NCBI RefSeq assembly: GCF_030253575.1
Contig: NC_080559.1
Location: 33,475,501 to 33,539,500 of the forward strand
Direction: 5' to 3'
DNA: 64,000 nt
DNA from: Rhododendron vialii
Lineage: Eukaryota > Streptophyta > Magnoliopsida > Ericales > Ericaceae
In this document: piece after piece, positions 34,201-45,062 of the stretch
Numbering within the stretch: position 1 is the first letter of the stretch
Layout: each line of letters opens with the position of its first letter
Notes under the pieces: model-generated
What the model saw: only the letters and a program-made list of their open reading frames with translations
Told to the model about the DNA's origin: nothing
Databases searched by the model: none
Program-made: the position numbers and the translations under genes

Positions 34201-34376
34201 TTTTTTTCCAGTTGCATCGTGCAATTGAAAGAGGCGCCCGTATGGGGACCCGACATTATCCCGACAGAGGATTCAACTCTACATGCTTGCAACAATCATG
34301 TAACATAGCAAACAGTTTTAATTGATTGTGTAAAACATAAGCCCGCTTCTTTCAATTGCACGATGCAACCGAAAAA
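34201..34376. repeat. Hairpin with near-perfect 36-bp arms
   Basis: The left arm (about 34205-34240) contains GTTGCATCGTGCAATTGAAA and the right arm (34341-34376) its reverse complement. They match perfectly over about 22 bp and partially over 36 bp, with a loop of roughly 100 bp. The left arm begins within 60 bp of the membrane-protein stop codon, so it may lie in that gene's 3' UTR. It could be a very small MITE or the stem of a small-RNA precursor. Confidence 0.7.
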
Positions 34377-34626
34377 TCTATGAGCTATTCATAGTCATTT
34401 GAGATTTATGGGTGTAGTTGGATTTTGAGTTTTGCTGGAAATTTGAGAATTCCATCGATTGTTATGGCCGGGCTATGAGCTATTCATACTCATTTACTCT
34501 TGTGTGGCAACATGGCATCCGATCCATAGATTTTCGAATTGGATTCTGCGATTGTTCTCCTTGACCTCTGTCTTTTGGCCATCGTTCAGTACTGCAAGCA
34601 ATTGATGGACTCAGAGCCTGTCCAGT

Positions 34627-34958
34627 GTAGGCTTCCCTTCCCGAGCCCACAACAATGATCGGAACCGTTCACTTTTTAGATCTCATCGAGAACAATAACC
34701 GCGCCCAATCATTGCGTTGATTGGGTATCGTTTGATAGAATTTTTTAATGCATTAACTTTCGGAGAAATGTATTGAAGGGGTTGCAATCTTGTGTTGTAC
34801 ACCCCCTTTTTTTTTAATAGGAGTACAACATTAATGAATTTTGAAATGATATCAAATGGTGTCCGATTAATGTGATTTTTAATGCGGTCGATGTTTTCGA
34901 CGATCTCTAAAAAGTGAAGGGTTCCGATCATTTCTGCGGACCTGGGAAGGACCCACAA
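34627..34958. mobile_element. Foldback MITE with about 75-bp arms
   Basis: The left arm 34627-34702 (ATGATCGGAACCGTTCACTT, TTTTAGATCTCATCGAGAAC) is mirrored by the right arm 34884-34958 (CTCTAAAAAGTGAAGGGTTC, CGATCATT). The interior is AT-rich and contains GTTGTAC twice in opposite orientation. There is no coding content. Confidence 0.7.
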
Positions 34959-35342
34959 AAGGCCGAAACTCGACGGAGCTGCAGGAAGGCACATTGGACA
35001 GGATCTGAGTCCACAATTGATGGCATGTTATTGGGATTCCAACCAAAGCACATATATATCGCGAAGCAAACAGTGTTGATGATATATATTTTTTGATAAG
35101 CAGTGTTGATGATATATAGTTTGACAAAATAAACACTAGGTTTTTTGCCTTTTATTCTATTCTAGTGTTTACGGTGATTTTTTTTTATTAATCTTTGAAA
35201 GATGATTAAAAAGACAAACAAAAGCAAGGAGAAAGTCAACAAAATACCCGTCCGAGATCTAATTCCTAAATTAATAAGATGTCAATTAAGGAGACACTTC
35301 AGGAGACAAAGCCCAACGCCTAACTACCTAAGAGGCCTTACA

Positions 35343-35508
35343 GCCCATTTGGATGGTGAGAAAGGGTGTGATAAGAAAGAAGAGCCCTTTCTCACAAAAT
35401 CTCACAATTTTTGGTGAAATTGAATGAAAAAAGGGAGAAGCCAGTCAAAACATTTCATTTCTGTACTTTTCTCTCAATTTCTCACCAAAATAGCCAATCC
35501 AAACGAAC
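35343..35508. mobile_element. Small MITE-like inverted repeat
   Basis: The left end CCATTTGGATGGTGAGAAA is mirrored by the right end CTCACCAAAATAGCCAATCC and AAACGAAC, with an insertion in one arm. Internal TTTCTCAC/GTGAGAAA pairs add to the palindrome. It is a degenerate non-autonomous element. Confidence 0.45.
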
Positions 35509-36375
35509 GATTTGACGAAAAATCAAAATTATTTCTTTTCTTTTCACTTAAAATTACTCCGTCCAAAGGGACTGTTAATGTCCAAATAAAAACAAATAAA
35601 ACAAAATGAGACACAACTCAAACACCAAATAGACCTAAAAGTCCAATAACTTGGGATAAGCCCAAAGCACACCCAAACCCTAACCTCTTCTTTCCAACAC
35701 CACCGGTCCCCACTGCCCACTGCCGCAACCACCGCACACCAATACCACAGCAAACCAGCCGACGACATTCTGAAAGAGTGTAGTGGGATAGTTAATTACC
35801 TCACGTTTTATGATTCTGCGTCATTATTACCATAAGGAGGGAACTTTCCATAATTTTTTTTGTAGTTTGATTACTACAAGGAGTATCGATGTTGTACTAT
35901 GAGCTCGAATTCAGAACCTCACAGCTCCGAAGTACTGTACTGGTGCACGACCAACCGAGCTAGAAGCCCTGGTCTAACTTTCCAACATTTTTGTCATTGT
36001 ACTCGACGGGAACAAGGTCGTTTTAGACTCACCATTGCAGGGTAAATCTCGAACGTCGCAGCATCGATAGGGCCGAAGAGTTTAGACTAATCATCTCAAG
36101 TTAGATCACAAATAATTTACTGCAATATTCACTCCCACACTGTAAAAGTAATCTGTTGAAAGTGAAAATAAAAAGTACTGTAGTAACCAAATAAATACAG
36201 CTCGTGAGCCGGCGCTTGCCTAAACTGTACCCAAAAGACAGTTAGGGATACAATTCTTGAAGCCATTAATCACTCATCCCTTCTTGCTTTATTTCAATTT
36301 TCCCAGGGGCGGGTCTATATGGTTAGCTGGTAGCACAACAAGGAAAGGTGACATTGAGAATGTAATATTATACTA
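35509..36375. other. Intergenic sequence with a minus-strand SINE head
   Basis: No gene seen. At about 35885-35975, read on the minus strand, TAGCTCGGTTGGTCGTGCAC and a later GAGGTTCTGAATTCGAGC resemble the A and B boxes of a tRNA-derived SINE, although the spacing of the B box is loose. The rest is unassigned AT-rich DNA. Confidence 0.4.
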
Positions 36376-36628
36376 CTCCCTCCGTCCCGGTTTGTTTGTC
36401 CATTTTTTGACTTTTTGAGAGCGTTTGGCCTCTCAAAGAATTGACTATAATTTTCAATTTGTAATGTTTTTAATATGCAATATGGATCTTGTTTGATAGA
36501 TCTCAATTAGTTTTATTATACAAAATCTTCAAAATCATAAAAAACATTATAAAATACTATAAGGTATAAGTATATTTTTGAAAAACACGTATTTCGATAA
36601 TTGGACAAACAAATTGGGACGGAGGGAG
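36376..36628. mobile_element. Stowaway-like MITE, 253 bp
   Basis: Terminal inverted repeats CTCCCTCCGTCCC and GGGACGGAGGGAG extend into TTTGTTTGTCCA and TTGGACAAACAAA. TACTA lies on both sides (36371-36375 and 36629-36633), consistent with a TA target duplication. These are the classic ends of plant Stowaway (Tc1/mariner-derived) elements. It is inserted about 330 bp upstream of the glycine-rich protein gene. Confidence 0.9.
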
Positions 36629-36930
36629 TACTACGAATCACAGAATTCACGTGAATCAATGGAATGACCACTGGCATGGCTAGTTCGATTGAGAGAGAGA
36701 GAGAAGAGAGAGAGAGAGAGCCTATAACGGTGGCCATGAATGCAAATATGGAGTAGTCACGTAAAGGCATGGGTAGTAAAGCCGGATGAGACCCTCCCAA
36801 CCGTACTTGATCTTCTTCCTCTGTTTTTTACAGAGAAAAAGAGAAGAAATTGCATGGAAAAAGTGAAAATCAGTTGAAAAAGTGGGCTTGCCTTCATATC
36901 CTTATTGAATAACGTAGTGCCAATTCCTCT

Positions 36931-36940
36931 TCTATATATT
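36931..36940 (+). promoter_or_regulatory. TATA box before the glycine-rich protein gene
   Basis: TCTATATATT lies only about 27-30 bp before the first ATG (36966). If it is used, transcription would begin at or just after that ATG. The second in-frame ATG at 36975 (MSGKCLLMVM) may therefore be the true start; the signal peptide is kept either way. Confidence 0.45.
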
Positions 36941-36965
36941 AGCATGAAGCCGTTTAAATTATCCA

Positions 36966-38330
36966 ATGAGAACAATGTCTGGGAAGTGCCTTTTAATGGT
37001 GATGTGGTGTTTCTTGGCTGTGGGTTGTTTAGGGGGTAGGAAATTGGAGGAGAAAAATGGTGAGGAGGTGAAGAAACCAGACTGGTTCCTTGATGGAAAC
37101 CCAGATTTGACGGGCGGTGACGGTGACGGTGGTGTTGGTGGGTGGAATGGTTTGACTTTTGGACACTCATTTAGTTTTGGTAAAGGAGCGGGGTTTAGTT
37201 TTAGTTATGGAAACCCTGGTGTTGGAGATACTGGAGAACTTGATTGTACTGACAAAGGCGGTGGTGGTGTTGGTGGTGGAAGTGGTGGTGGGATTGGTGG
37301 TGGCGTTGGTGGTGGAAGTGGTGGTGGGATTGGTGGTGGAGGCGGGAGTGAAGGTGGCAGTGGTGGTGGCATTGGTGGGGGTAGTGGTGGTGGGATTGGT
37401 GGCGGGAGTGGGGGTGGCATTGGTGGGGGTGGGGGTATTGGTGGCGGAAGTGGGGGTGGGATTGGTGGTGAACGCCACAAGAATAAAGAAAAAAAGCATC
37501 ATCTTGGATGGGGTGGAACTAGTCATGGAGGAAGTCGCAAGGGAAGAGGTGGTGTCATAGGCAAAGGAATAGGAGGTGGTATTGGCAAAGGACATGGTGG
37601 TGGAGGAGGTTCTAGTGGTGGAATTGGGGGCGGTAGTGGTGCTGGGGGTGGGAACGAAGGTGGAAATGGAAAAGGAATTGGAGGAGTTGGTGGCGGTACA
37701 GGTGGCGGAAGTGGTGCCCAAGGTGGAAATGGAAAAGGAATTGGAGGTGGTAGTAGTGCTGGTGGAGGAAATGGCGGTGGTTTGGGTGGTGGAAGTGGTG
37801 CTGGTGGAGGCATTGGTGGTGGTGGGGAAACAGGTGGCAGGGCTAGAGGAGGTATTGGGGGAGGCGTTGGAGAGGGACCCGAAGGAGGAATTGGTGGTGG
37901 AAGTGGCGGAGGCGGGGGATCTGGAGGGGGCATCGGTAGTGGCGTCGGTGGAGGAGCTGGTAGCGGAGCAGGTGCTGGTTTTGGGGGAGGTGTAGGCAAA
38001 GGAAATGGTGGTGGAAGTGGCGGAGGCGGGGGATCTGGAGGGGGCATCGGTAGTGGCGTCAGTGGAGGAGCTGGTAGCGGAGCAGGTGCTGGTTTTGGGG
38101 GAGGTGTAGGCAATGGAATTGGTGGTAGCGGCGGCGGTGGCGGTGGAGGAGGAGGTGGTGGCGGCGGCAGTGGTGGAGGATTTGGAGGAGGTTATGGGAA
38201 AGGATTTGGGGGAGGTTTTGGGTCAGGTGGTGGTGTAGGCAGTGGCGTTGGTGGAGGTGGCGGAGGGGGAGGTGGCGGAGGTGGTGGAGGAGCTGGCATT
38301 GCTGGGAGTGTTGAAGTGAAGAAACCGTGA
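36966..38330 (+). CDS. Secreted glycine-rich structural protein
   Basis: Intronless frame of 454 aa. A hydrophobic signal peptide (CLLMVMWCFLAVGCLGG, about residues 6-24) is followed by a short charged region with KKPDWFLDGNPDLTGGDGDG. More than 370 residues of GGG(S/I/V)GGG-type repeats then run to a charged tail (VEVKKP). A basic His/Lys-rich patch (ERHKNKEKKHHLGWGG, near residue 169) interrupts the glycine repeats. Such proteins are exported and usually associated with cell walls; the specific role is unknown. A 114-bp tandem duplication encodes 38 residues twice (from 37893 and 38007). Proline-rich frames on the opposite strand are shadows of the GGN codons. The start could be the second ATG at 36975 given the TATA position. 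Confidence 0.85.
   Translation: MRTMSGKCLLMVMWCFLAVGCLGGRKLEEKNGEEVKKPDWFLDGNPDLTGGDGDGGVGGWNGLTFGHSFSFGKGAGFSFSYGNPGVGDTGELDCTDKGGGGVGGGSGGGIGGGVGGGSGGGIGGGGGSEGGSGGGIGGGSGGGIGGGSGGGIGGGGGIGGGSGGGIGGERHKNKEKKHHLGWGGTSHGGSRKGRGGVIGKGIGGGIGKGHGGGGGSSGGIGGGSGAGGGNEGGNGKGIGGVGGGTGGGSGAQGGNGKGIGGGSSAGGGNGGGLGGGSGAGGGIGGGGETGGRARGGIGGGVGEGPEGGIGGGSGGGGGSGGGIGSGVGGGAGSGAGAGFGGGVGKGNGGGSGGGGGSGGGIGSGVSGGAGSGAGAGFGGGVGNGIGGSGGGGGGGGGGGGGSGGGFGGGYGKGFGGGFGSGGGVGSGVGGGGGGGGGGGGGGAGIAGSVEVKKP
37893..38120 (+). repeat. 114-bp tandem duplication inside the glycine-rich gene
   Basis: The unit starting GGTGGTGGAAGTGGCGGAGG at 37893 recurs at 38007. The copies are nearly identical: one Gly to Ser change (GTCGGTGG against GTCAGTGG), plus a few differences at the end. 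Because 114 is a multiple of three, the frame is kept. The low divergence implies a recent event. Confidence 0.9.
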
Positions 38331-39042
38331 AGTTGATACATATATTATCACCTTGGTATGTGCAAGGCGCACTCTAGCTTGAGTCTCACTCTACATTTGT
38401 ATCAAATTTGTTTTCAATAACTTCATGTACTCCATGCTTAATTCTTACTATAATGCAATTGTAATATTTGAAATTCATTTCTCTTTTTTATTTTGTCGTC
38501 CTCAAGAAATTGATACTGAAAAATAAAACTAATAAAGATATCAACTTTAATGCCAATGGCACAACCAGTTCAACATATGCTTTACAAACTCTCATTTTAG
38601 AAACTCAGTGCCAAATATGACCTCACAAAATTGTGAAGACAATTTTAAAATCACACAGAAGTTAACCAAGCCTAAAAATGATAGTACAAATTATAGGGGC
38701 AGCAGGCATAACACACAGAAAACCTGATGAAACACTGAACCGATAATCGACATGACAACTTCTGTTGCACCAAAAAAAAGAAAGAAAAGATAATCGACAT
38801 GACTACAAAGAATTTACCTTGGTCCACATGAGGTGCTAACGCCCTTAATGTACGCATTACTGCTCTCTCTTTATCTTTATCTATCTCTGAAGCTTCTTTT
38901 CTTCTAGCGACGAACCCTGTAGTTGGCGGGATCATTTGGCTTAATATACAACGAAAGGAAACTGAAAATTCCACCCAATGGCTTCAAGGGGAGCAACAAG
39001 ATGATGCTTGCCATAGAATGTGGTATAATTTATCATATCGGC
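38331..39042. other. Convergent 3' flanks of the glycine-rich and AGD14-like genes
   Basis: AT-rich sequence between two stop codons. A minus-strand 100-codon frame (38672-38974) contains FVARRKEASEIDKDKERAVM and RTLRALAPHVDQGKF. This looks more protein-like than most shadows, and a GT follows that could be a donor, but I do not recognise it and it has no partner exon. It may be a relic of a gene fragment downstream of the AGD14-like stop. Confidence 0.35.
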
Positions 39043-42000
39043 TCAACCGAATGGATTCCCAACGGTAGGTGCTGAATACATTCCTCCCAGTTGCTGATTC
39101 GGAAATGAGGATCCAAAAGTGGCCGCATCATTGCTAAATCCCACTACTCCTTGTCCTTGCTTTCTGCAAAGGTTACCAAAGGCTTCTGTTAAGGATGACA
39201 ATAGTTCTTGGTATCACAACCAATACCCAAAAAGAATATAGATCACTCCCTACGAAGTTCTTTGACAAGTAGAAGAATAAGCCATTGCAGGTTGGGATTC
39301 AATAAACAAAACTGCACATCAGAACATCTTTGTCTAAGTCGATGTAAACAAGCAACCACGTGGACATTTAACCCAAAAGGATAAGGTCAAGTGGTAAGGA
39401 GAGCAGAGGTATGCCTTGAAAGCACAAGTCTCTTGCTCAACTCTACTAAGAGCAAAATCCTTTGGGTCCCCCTTCCCACAAGTGAAAGCTTGTGAAAAAT
39501 AGCTATGAAAGGGGCTCCAGTCTACAGTGCGGCCACACAACCTGACGTTGCAGTTGGTGAAATCGGTTCCAGATCACCAAAAAAAAAAACTGCGGACATT
39601 TAGATTTCTGACGTTTGATACCAGCTTAATCAATTCAAACTAGAAGTGGACCTATGCCAAAATTTTGACATTTTCCAGGGTAATATTTAAAGGGGTGCTG
39701 AAGTTAGCAGACTTGCCTGGAAGAGGAAGAAAGAGGGGGTAGGGTGTGGCCAGCTAAAAGAAAGATGCTTAGATATAGACAACAGAACATGAGTTTACCT
39801 GGGTGGGAAGCTACTTGGTACCTGTTGTCCCATGTATGCACCTGAAACATATTATTAAACATGTCACCACACATAAAGGGAAATATTATCTCGGTGTGGT
39901 AAGGAACTACACACACACACACAAAAAAAAACACATATACAGACATATCCCAGATGCCATATTACTTGGTGGAGGCACTGCTGATGAAAATGATGTAGGT
40001 GCATGGGTGGGCATTGCTGACGGATAAGATGACAGGGATGGCATCAATGACGGTGAAGGGGTACCAAGGTTGGAAGAGTGAAATAAGCCTGCTGGAGCGG
40101 CCGCGTTTGGTAGAGCCCCTTGCAAGGATGCCACGGAAGGAAACTACATTACAAGAAACATGGAACACATAAGAGTAAAAACTTAAACCCTCTTTGAACT
40201 ATAATCATTTGTGATTTGAACTACTAGAATGCTTTAGAAAGAAATCACAAGATTCAGATTTAGGTGACCTTAAACATACTATTCTCAAAATTGAAATTGA
40301 ATATAAATAAAATCTAAAGCTTAAACAGCCATATTGTTGTTTTCCCTCTCTCTTTTTCAGCAAAGTATATCTAAGCAGCAGCTCTATTCTTCCAACCAAA
40401 CTCAAAACATGAAGCTCCGTGTCCTGAATCCATTCACTGCCAACATTTCCCCTCCACTTTTGTGAAGTAACAACCAATTTGAGGGGCATATGAGTGAGAT
40501 TGGGTGCATTGAAAGCATTGGATGTAAGAAGTGACACTAAGAGAATCAGAAGCAGTAGAGGAAGAAAATGCATGCAATCAAATGGCTACTCGTACCATCA
40601 GAGCTTGAACTGGAGATATTTCGTTGGGGACATCAAATGGATTAATCGACTTCGATAACTGCGGATAAGTTGGCATGGGCTGTAAAGAAAACCAATTGCT
40701 GATTAATAATTCGTCAGCGGTTAGGCAATTTAGGAATACAAGGCAAGCACCAAGAAGTTGATATGACCGTGTAGGAGCACTATAGGTACCATTGCAGTAT
40801 TATATTGCATATTGAACCCCAATCTGTAGGGTGGACGAGTTTGCCAGCCTGGAACCATTGCATAAGATGGATAAGTTGCAGCAAAAAGATCCTGCAGACA
40901 AAATACGATTCTTTGTAAGAAATGGAAAAACATGATAGAAATCAAACAATTAACAAAAGATGAAAAGAGTGAAGCAAACATAAAAAAAAATAAAAATAAT
41001 CACCTCTGGCAATGCTTTTCTTCCACTTGGCTTAACTTCCATAGCTTCGGAAGTTACCTCTGGGGCAGGTTTTGATGGAGCCGGAGACGTTTGTGCAGTT
41101 CTAGAAGGCACTTGTATATCTGAGACAGGAGACAAATTCCATGGCTGCAAAAATTGATACAAGTGTCAACTCACTATAAAACATTAATGGCATAGCTATA
41201 TAACGGGTTGAAGGAAACTCTGCAATGAGGCACACCTGATTTCTTGAAGATCCACTAACTGGTGGATTGAATGGTTGAGCAGTAGGCTGACTACTACTGG
41301 GAGGAAATAAAGAATGTTGAACAGGAACTTGAACAAATGAATTAACAGCATTTGACGGCAACACCGATGTCGAGCAAGGGGCACCAATCACAAAGGGGGA
41401 CATGGATACTTGCCCTACAGGTGATGCCACTGGTGCACCAACAGGGGGCAAGTTTGTCGAGTTGTTTACGGGCACAGCTGCACCTGGTGAATTACTAGCA
41501 GACGGTAATGCAGACATGCTGGCAAAAGGTGCAGTAGTAGGAAAACCACCAGAGCCAAAAATTCCAGCCGTTTGAGCTGGTACAGATGCTGAAACCGACA
41601 ATTGTGAAAGTACAGATTCCAGAGAATTTGCATTTGCAGGAGCTTGAGGTACTTTCACCTCAGGGGGAGAATCAAAAGATGCCCAGTTGTCAGCATTTGA
41701 TGAAGTTGTTGGTTGCGCAACAGATTGAGCAACAGCTGCTGGTTGTGTTTGTTGAATTTCTGTAGTAGGAGGTTCAGGAACAGCATCAAAGTCGATCAAA
41801 GATCCTGAATACTCCCTTCTAAGTTCTGCTGGGTTCCCATTAGAGGATGCCAAGCTACTGGAAGATGCACTTCTCTGCAATTGTTCACAGAGATGGTAAA
41901 AGTTGTTTATTCTTCTGGGAAAGCTCAAACATCAAAGAAAAGAAACTTTGGAATGAGTGGACAATGGATATTATGAAATAATATTCAGAATAAAACTTTA

Positions 42001-45000
42001 AAAACAAGCTCATTACACGCCAGCCAATTTTAAGATATGAAAAAATTCAAGTGAAGCAAGTAAAGTTCAGAGGGAGTAGGAAATGCAGAGATAAGAATTG
42101 GCTTACATTCAAATGAAACAAGAAAAATAATCTGCATAAATAACTGAGGAAACGGAAACCAGAGAGTGGGACAAAGATAGAGAACACATACACCAAATTC
42201 AAAACTTGAACGCACTTGGTAGCTTTGGTTTAGTGGAATCTAGTTGAAATGGAATTGTTATTCTCTTGGAATGCTCATTCCTAAGTTTGGTTTGCTGAGA
42301 AAATGACAAATGTCTGGGACAGATGGAATCATTGTTCACCATTTTAAGTGAAGGAGCATTTCATTGGGAGGCCAAGGAATGATCATCCCATTCCTTCTCA
42401 AAATCATTCCATGAAACCAAACACTGTCTTAATTCATTACTATGTGCAGATAAAGCAGTTTGGAACACGATACTCACGATGCAAACAACTCAGAAACATA
42501 AAACAACCATGAAACCTAACAAGGCACTCCTCACCTGTGTACTAGCTGTTCCATCAGTAGCCCTGCCACCATTAGCTTTCGGAGGTTCAATAATCCGAAG
42601 GGGAGAAACATTCTCTCCCAGAATCTCTCTAACAGGGCGAACAATAGGGGGGCTAGAACTTTGAAGATCCTTTTGGTGATCAGGTGACCTACCTTCGAGT
42701 TTATAACTTCCATCCGAAATTCTCCCATCGTCTGATCTCCTTCCATTTCCAAATCTATCTTCCCGTCGCCAGTCGTTGACTACCTTGGTATGGGCAGGAC
42801 TTCTCCTAGAATCACCATATTGCCGACTTTCTTGATCATATCCCGGGCTTTTTCTTTCTTCGTTACCCTTTCTGTAATTTTTTTCGTCACTTCTTCCGCC
42901 AGGGCTAGGTCGGTCGCTGTAACGGCGTTCGTTCATGTCCTCATATGGAGGGCTTCGAGGCCCACCTTGATATGCATCTGTCCTCCTGCTTTCGTAGGAG
43001 TCCTCCGTTTCACCCTGCATGACATGCACTTTCATCTTTCAGAAACCTAAGAAAATAAAACCAGCCGAGTGGTAGATCTATTGGCTTTGAAACAATCTTA
43101 TCACAACTATATTAAGCTATCAGAAACTAATGATCACTGTCACTAATATTCAACACCTTAAAACCTTATGTAAGCCCTCATGGAGGGAAAGCAAAAAAAA
43201 GTTTCTATCTGTTTCTTCTTTCCATCTTAGGTTATTTTTCTTTATATTTTTTTGTTGGGGATGGTGAAAAGGGGGTTGGATACGAGTATCTTTACCATCT
43301 TCACCTTTGGAGGTTTGTCAAAGCTTTTCTCTCCAGTATATCTTCTATCAACGTAGACATGCTTAATGAAGTCCCGAAGTCTCTCAACATTACTGGCGGC
43401 AAAAGTATGACTCAGAACTGCATTATGTTTTGAAAAATATAGCTAAAAACACACAAATAAGAAATAACCTGGCATCGGTGACATAATGACGCTGCGGATC
43501 GCATTCTTTGAAATAAATTTCTTTTGCACGCTGTTAATATGAAACAGAAATCATGAATCAGGATGGTTTGTAGGTGTATAGGCAATGACATTAAACAAAT
43601 TATAAAAAATTCATTCATACCGTGTTTCCCCCTTCTTGAAGAGCAGTAACTTCTTGTGAACTAAACTTTGCCATTGACACTGATTTTACTCTGTGTGTGA
43701 ACTCCCGACTACATATAACTCCAAACAAACAATTTTTATTCTAGCAAGTGATACAGCAGATACCAAAGTCAACAAAAAACTTATCCCTGGTCCTTGTCAC
43801 TCTCTCCTCGTCACAAAAGCACAAGGCAAAAGCACACAATAGTACTTACTGTATCCCACTGCAGTTTGTGCATACAAATGTCCAGAAATTTGTGCATACA
43901 TATTGTGGTCCCTGTTCAGCAAAGACAAGTTAACTCTGGTATTAAAACCATGTCTTCCAAATTTAAAACGACTGGTGAAAAATCAGCACTTCACAGTAAT
44001 GTCCATAAAACCAATAGTTCAGATTTTTATGTCATGTAGGGGAAAAAAACCATCAGGGGAAAGGACTAGAAAAGCGATTTTCATTTAAAAGTTCCAAGTG
44101 GGTCCTTACCCATTTGCTTTCTGGGAACTTCTATTTCCGTTCTTCTACAGGTTTTTATAAAGCTCCATAGGGACTGCAATCATTCTCTCGCTTTTTTCCG
44201 GCAAGTTCCTTCCTAACGCTACTACTAATAAAATCTCTTGAATTCAATCCTCCTGTTGCCAATTTTGTTACTTCACAAGTTTGGCAATTTAAGAAATTTG
44301 GAGAGTTCAATGGTCTGTTTTGGGAGTGAGCAGTGGAATTTTATTGATCTAATGGGTTCATGAACCAATCATGTGAGTTCAAAAAATTAAGCAATCTACA
44401 TAATCCGCTTCCAAAACCTTGCCCCAAAAAATTCGTCGCCAGCTTGTAGTTCTAGGAATCAAGTTCATGCTGAAATCTGTAACTCAATTGGAAAAAAACT
44501 GACAACTCATAGTCTCATACACAAAAGGAAAACCATAATAAATGCACAAAAAAAAATAACCCGCACTTTCTTCTTGTTTCAAAGAAAAACAACCACCAAT
44601 TATCAACTTACTAACTCAGTATAAATAAGAAGTAAGAAAAGTATCATAGAAAACGCTACATCTCAGAACACAGAAACTTAGAAAACAACTGCTATATTTG
44701 ACCTTTACAACCAACATTGCAGCTGAATTCAACTCAACCGAATAATACAGGAATTGAAACAATCAAAGCACATTTGGATTCAAACATATACACAACAAGA
44801 GCTAACAATCTAAAGTCAAAGATATTCTAGCTCAGTTGGACGTGTACCAGTACTTAGGTGGGTTCGAGCTAATGGAATAGCATCAATATCCCTAACTTAA
44901 CTAACATAATACCATCCCATAGTCTCGCAAAAAAAAGAAGAAGTAATAATAAGGCAAGCATACCAAGCTGTTACAGTTAATACACCGTCGATTGTCAGCA

Positions 45001-45062
45001 AGTTTGAGAAGATTCCGTATAATTCTCTCGTTTTTCTCGTCCTCCTTCACTCGATTCGCCAT
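39043..45062 (-). CDS. AGD14: ARF GTPase-activating protein, AGD14-like
   Basis: Predicted to stimulate GTP hydrolysis on ARF GTPases in vesicle traffic. Exons (5' to 3'): 45062-44964, 43911-43850, 43708-43621, 43530-43469, 43410-43296, 43014-42535, 41874-41236, 41144-41004, 40891-40790, 40679-40596, 40143-39966, 39841-39799, 39163-39043; 737 aa, somewhat longer than Arabidopsis AGD14 (about 649). The N-terminus MANRVKEDEKNERIIRNLLK precedes the ArfGAP zinc finger C27-x2-C30-x16-C47-x2-C50, with the likely arginine finger at Arg55 (GIHRE). Then come VERLRDFIKHVYVDRRYTGE, a charged Arg/Ser/Tyr-rich stretch (RSPPYED, SPGGRS, DWRREDRFG), LIDFDAVPEPP, and Pro/Gln-rich low-complexity sequence. NPF motifs occur at SINPFD and at the C-terminal GNPFG, which can bind EH domains. 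All splice sites used are GT-AG. A Trp common in FKEWD is Cys here (FKECD). Confidence 0.92.
39383..39545 (+). mobile_element. SINE-like sequence in the last AGD14 intron
   Basis: AGGTCAAGTGGTAAGGAGAG (A-box-like) and CTTGCTCAACTCTAC (weak B-box-like) head a GC-richer stretch that ends near GCGGCCACACAACCTG, within the intron between 39163 and 39799. It resembles a tRNA-derived SINE but is degenerate. Confidence 0.35.
44823..44890 (+). mobile_element. tRNA-like SINE head in AGD14 intron 1
   Basis: TTCTAGCTCAGTTGGACGTG (A box) and GTGGGTTCGAGCTAA (B box) are about 30 bp apart, as at the 5' end of a tRNA-derived SINE. The body that should follow is not evident, and the anticodon arm does not fold well, so it is not a tRNA gene. 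Confidence 0.45.

Noticed and set aside
37205-38113. Long proline-rich frames on the minus strand of the glycine-rich gene
   Set aside because: They are the complement of GGN-rich codons. The plus-strand frame has the signal peptide and stop, while the minus frames have no start context.
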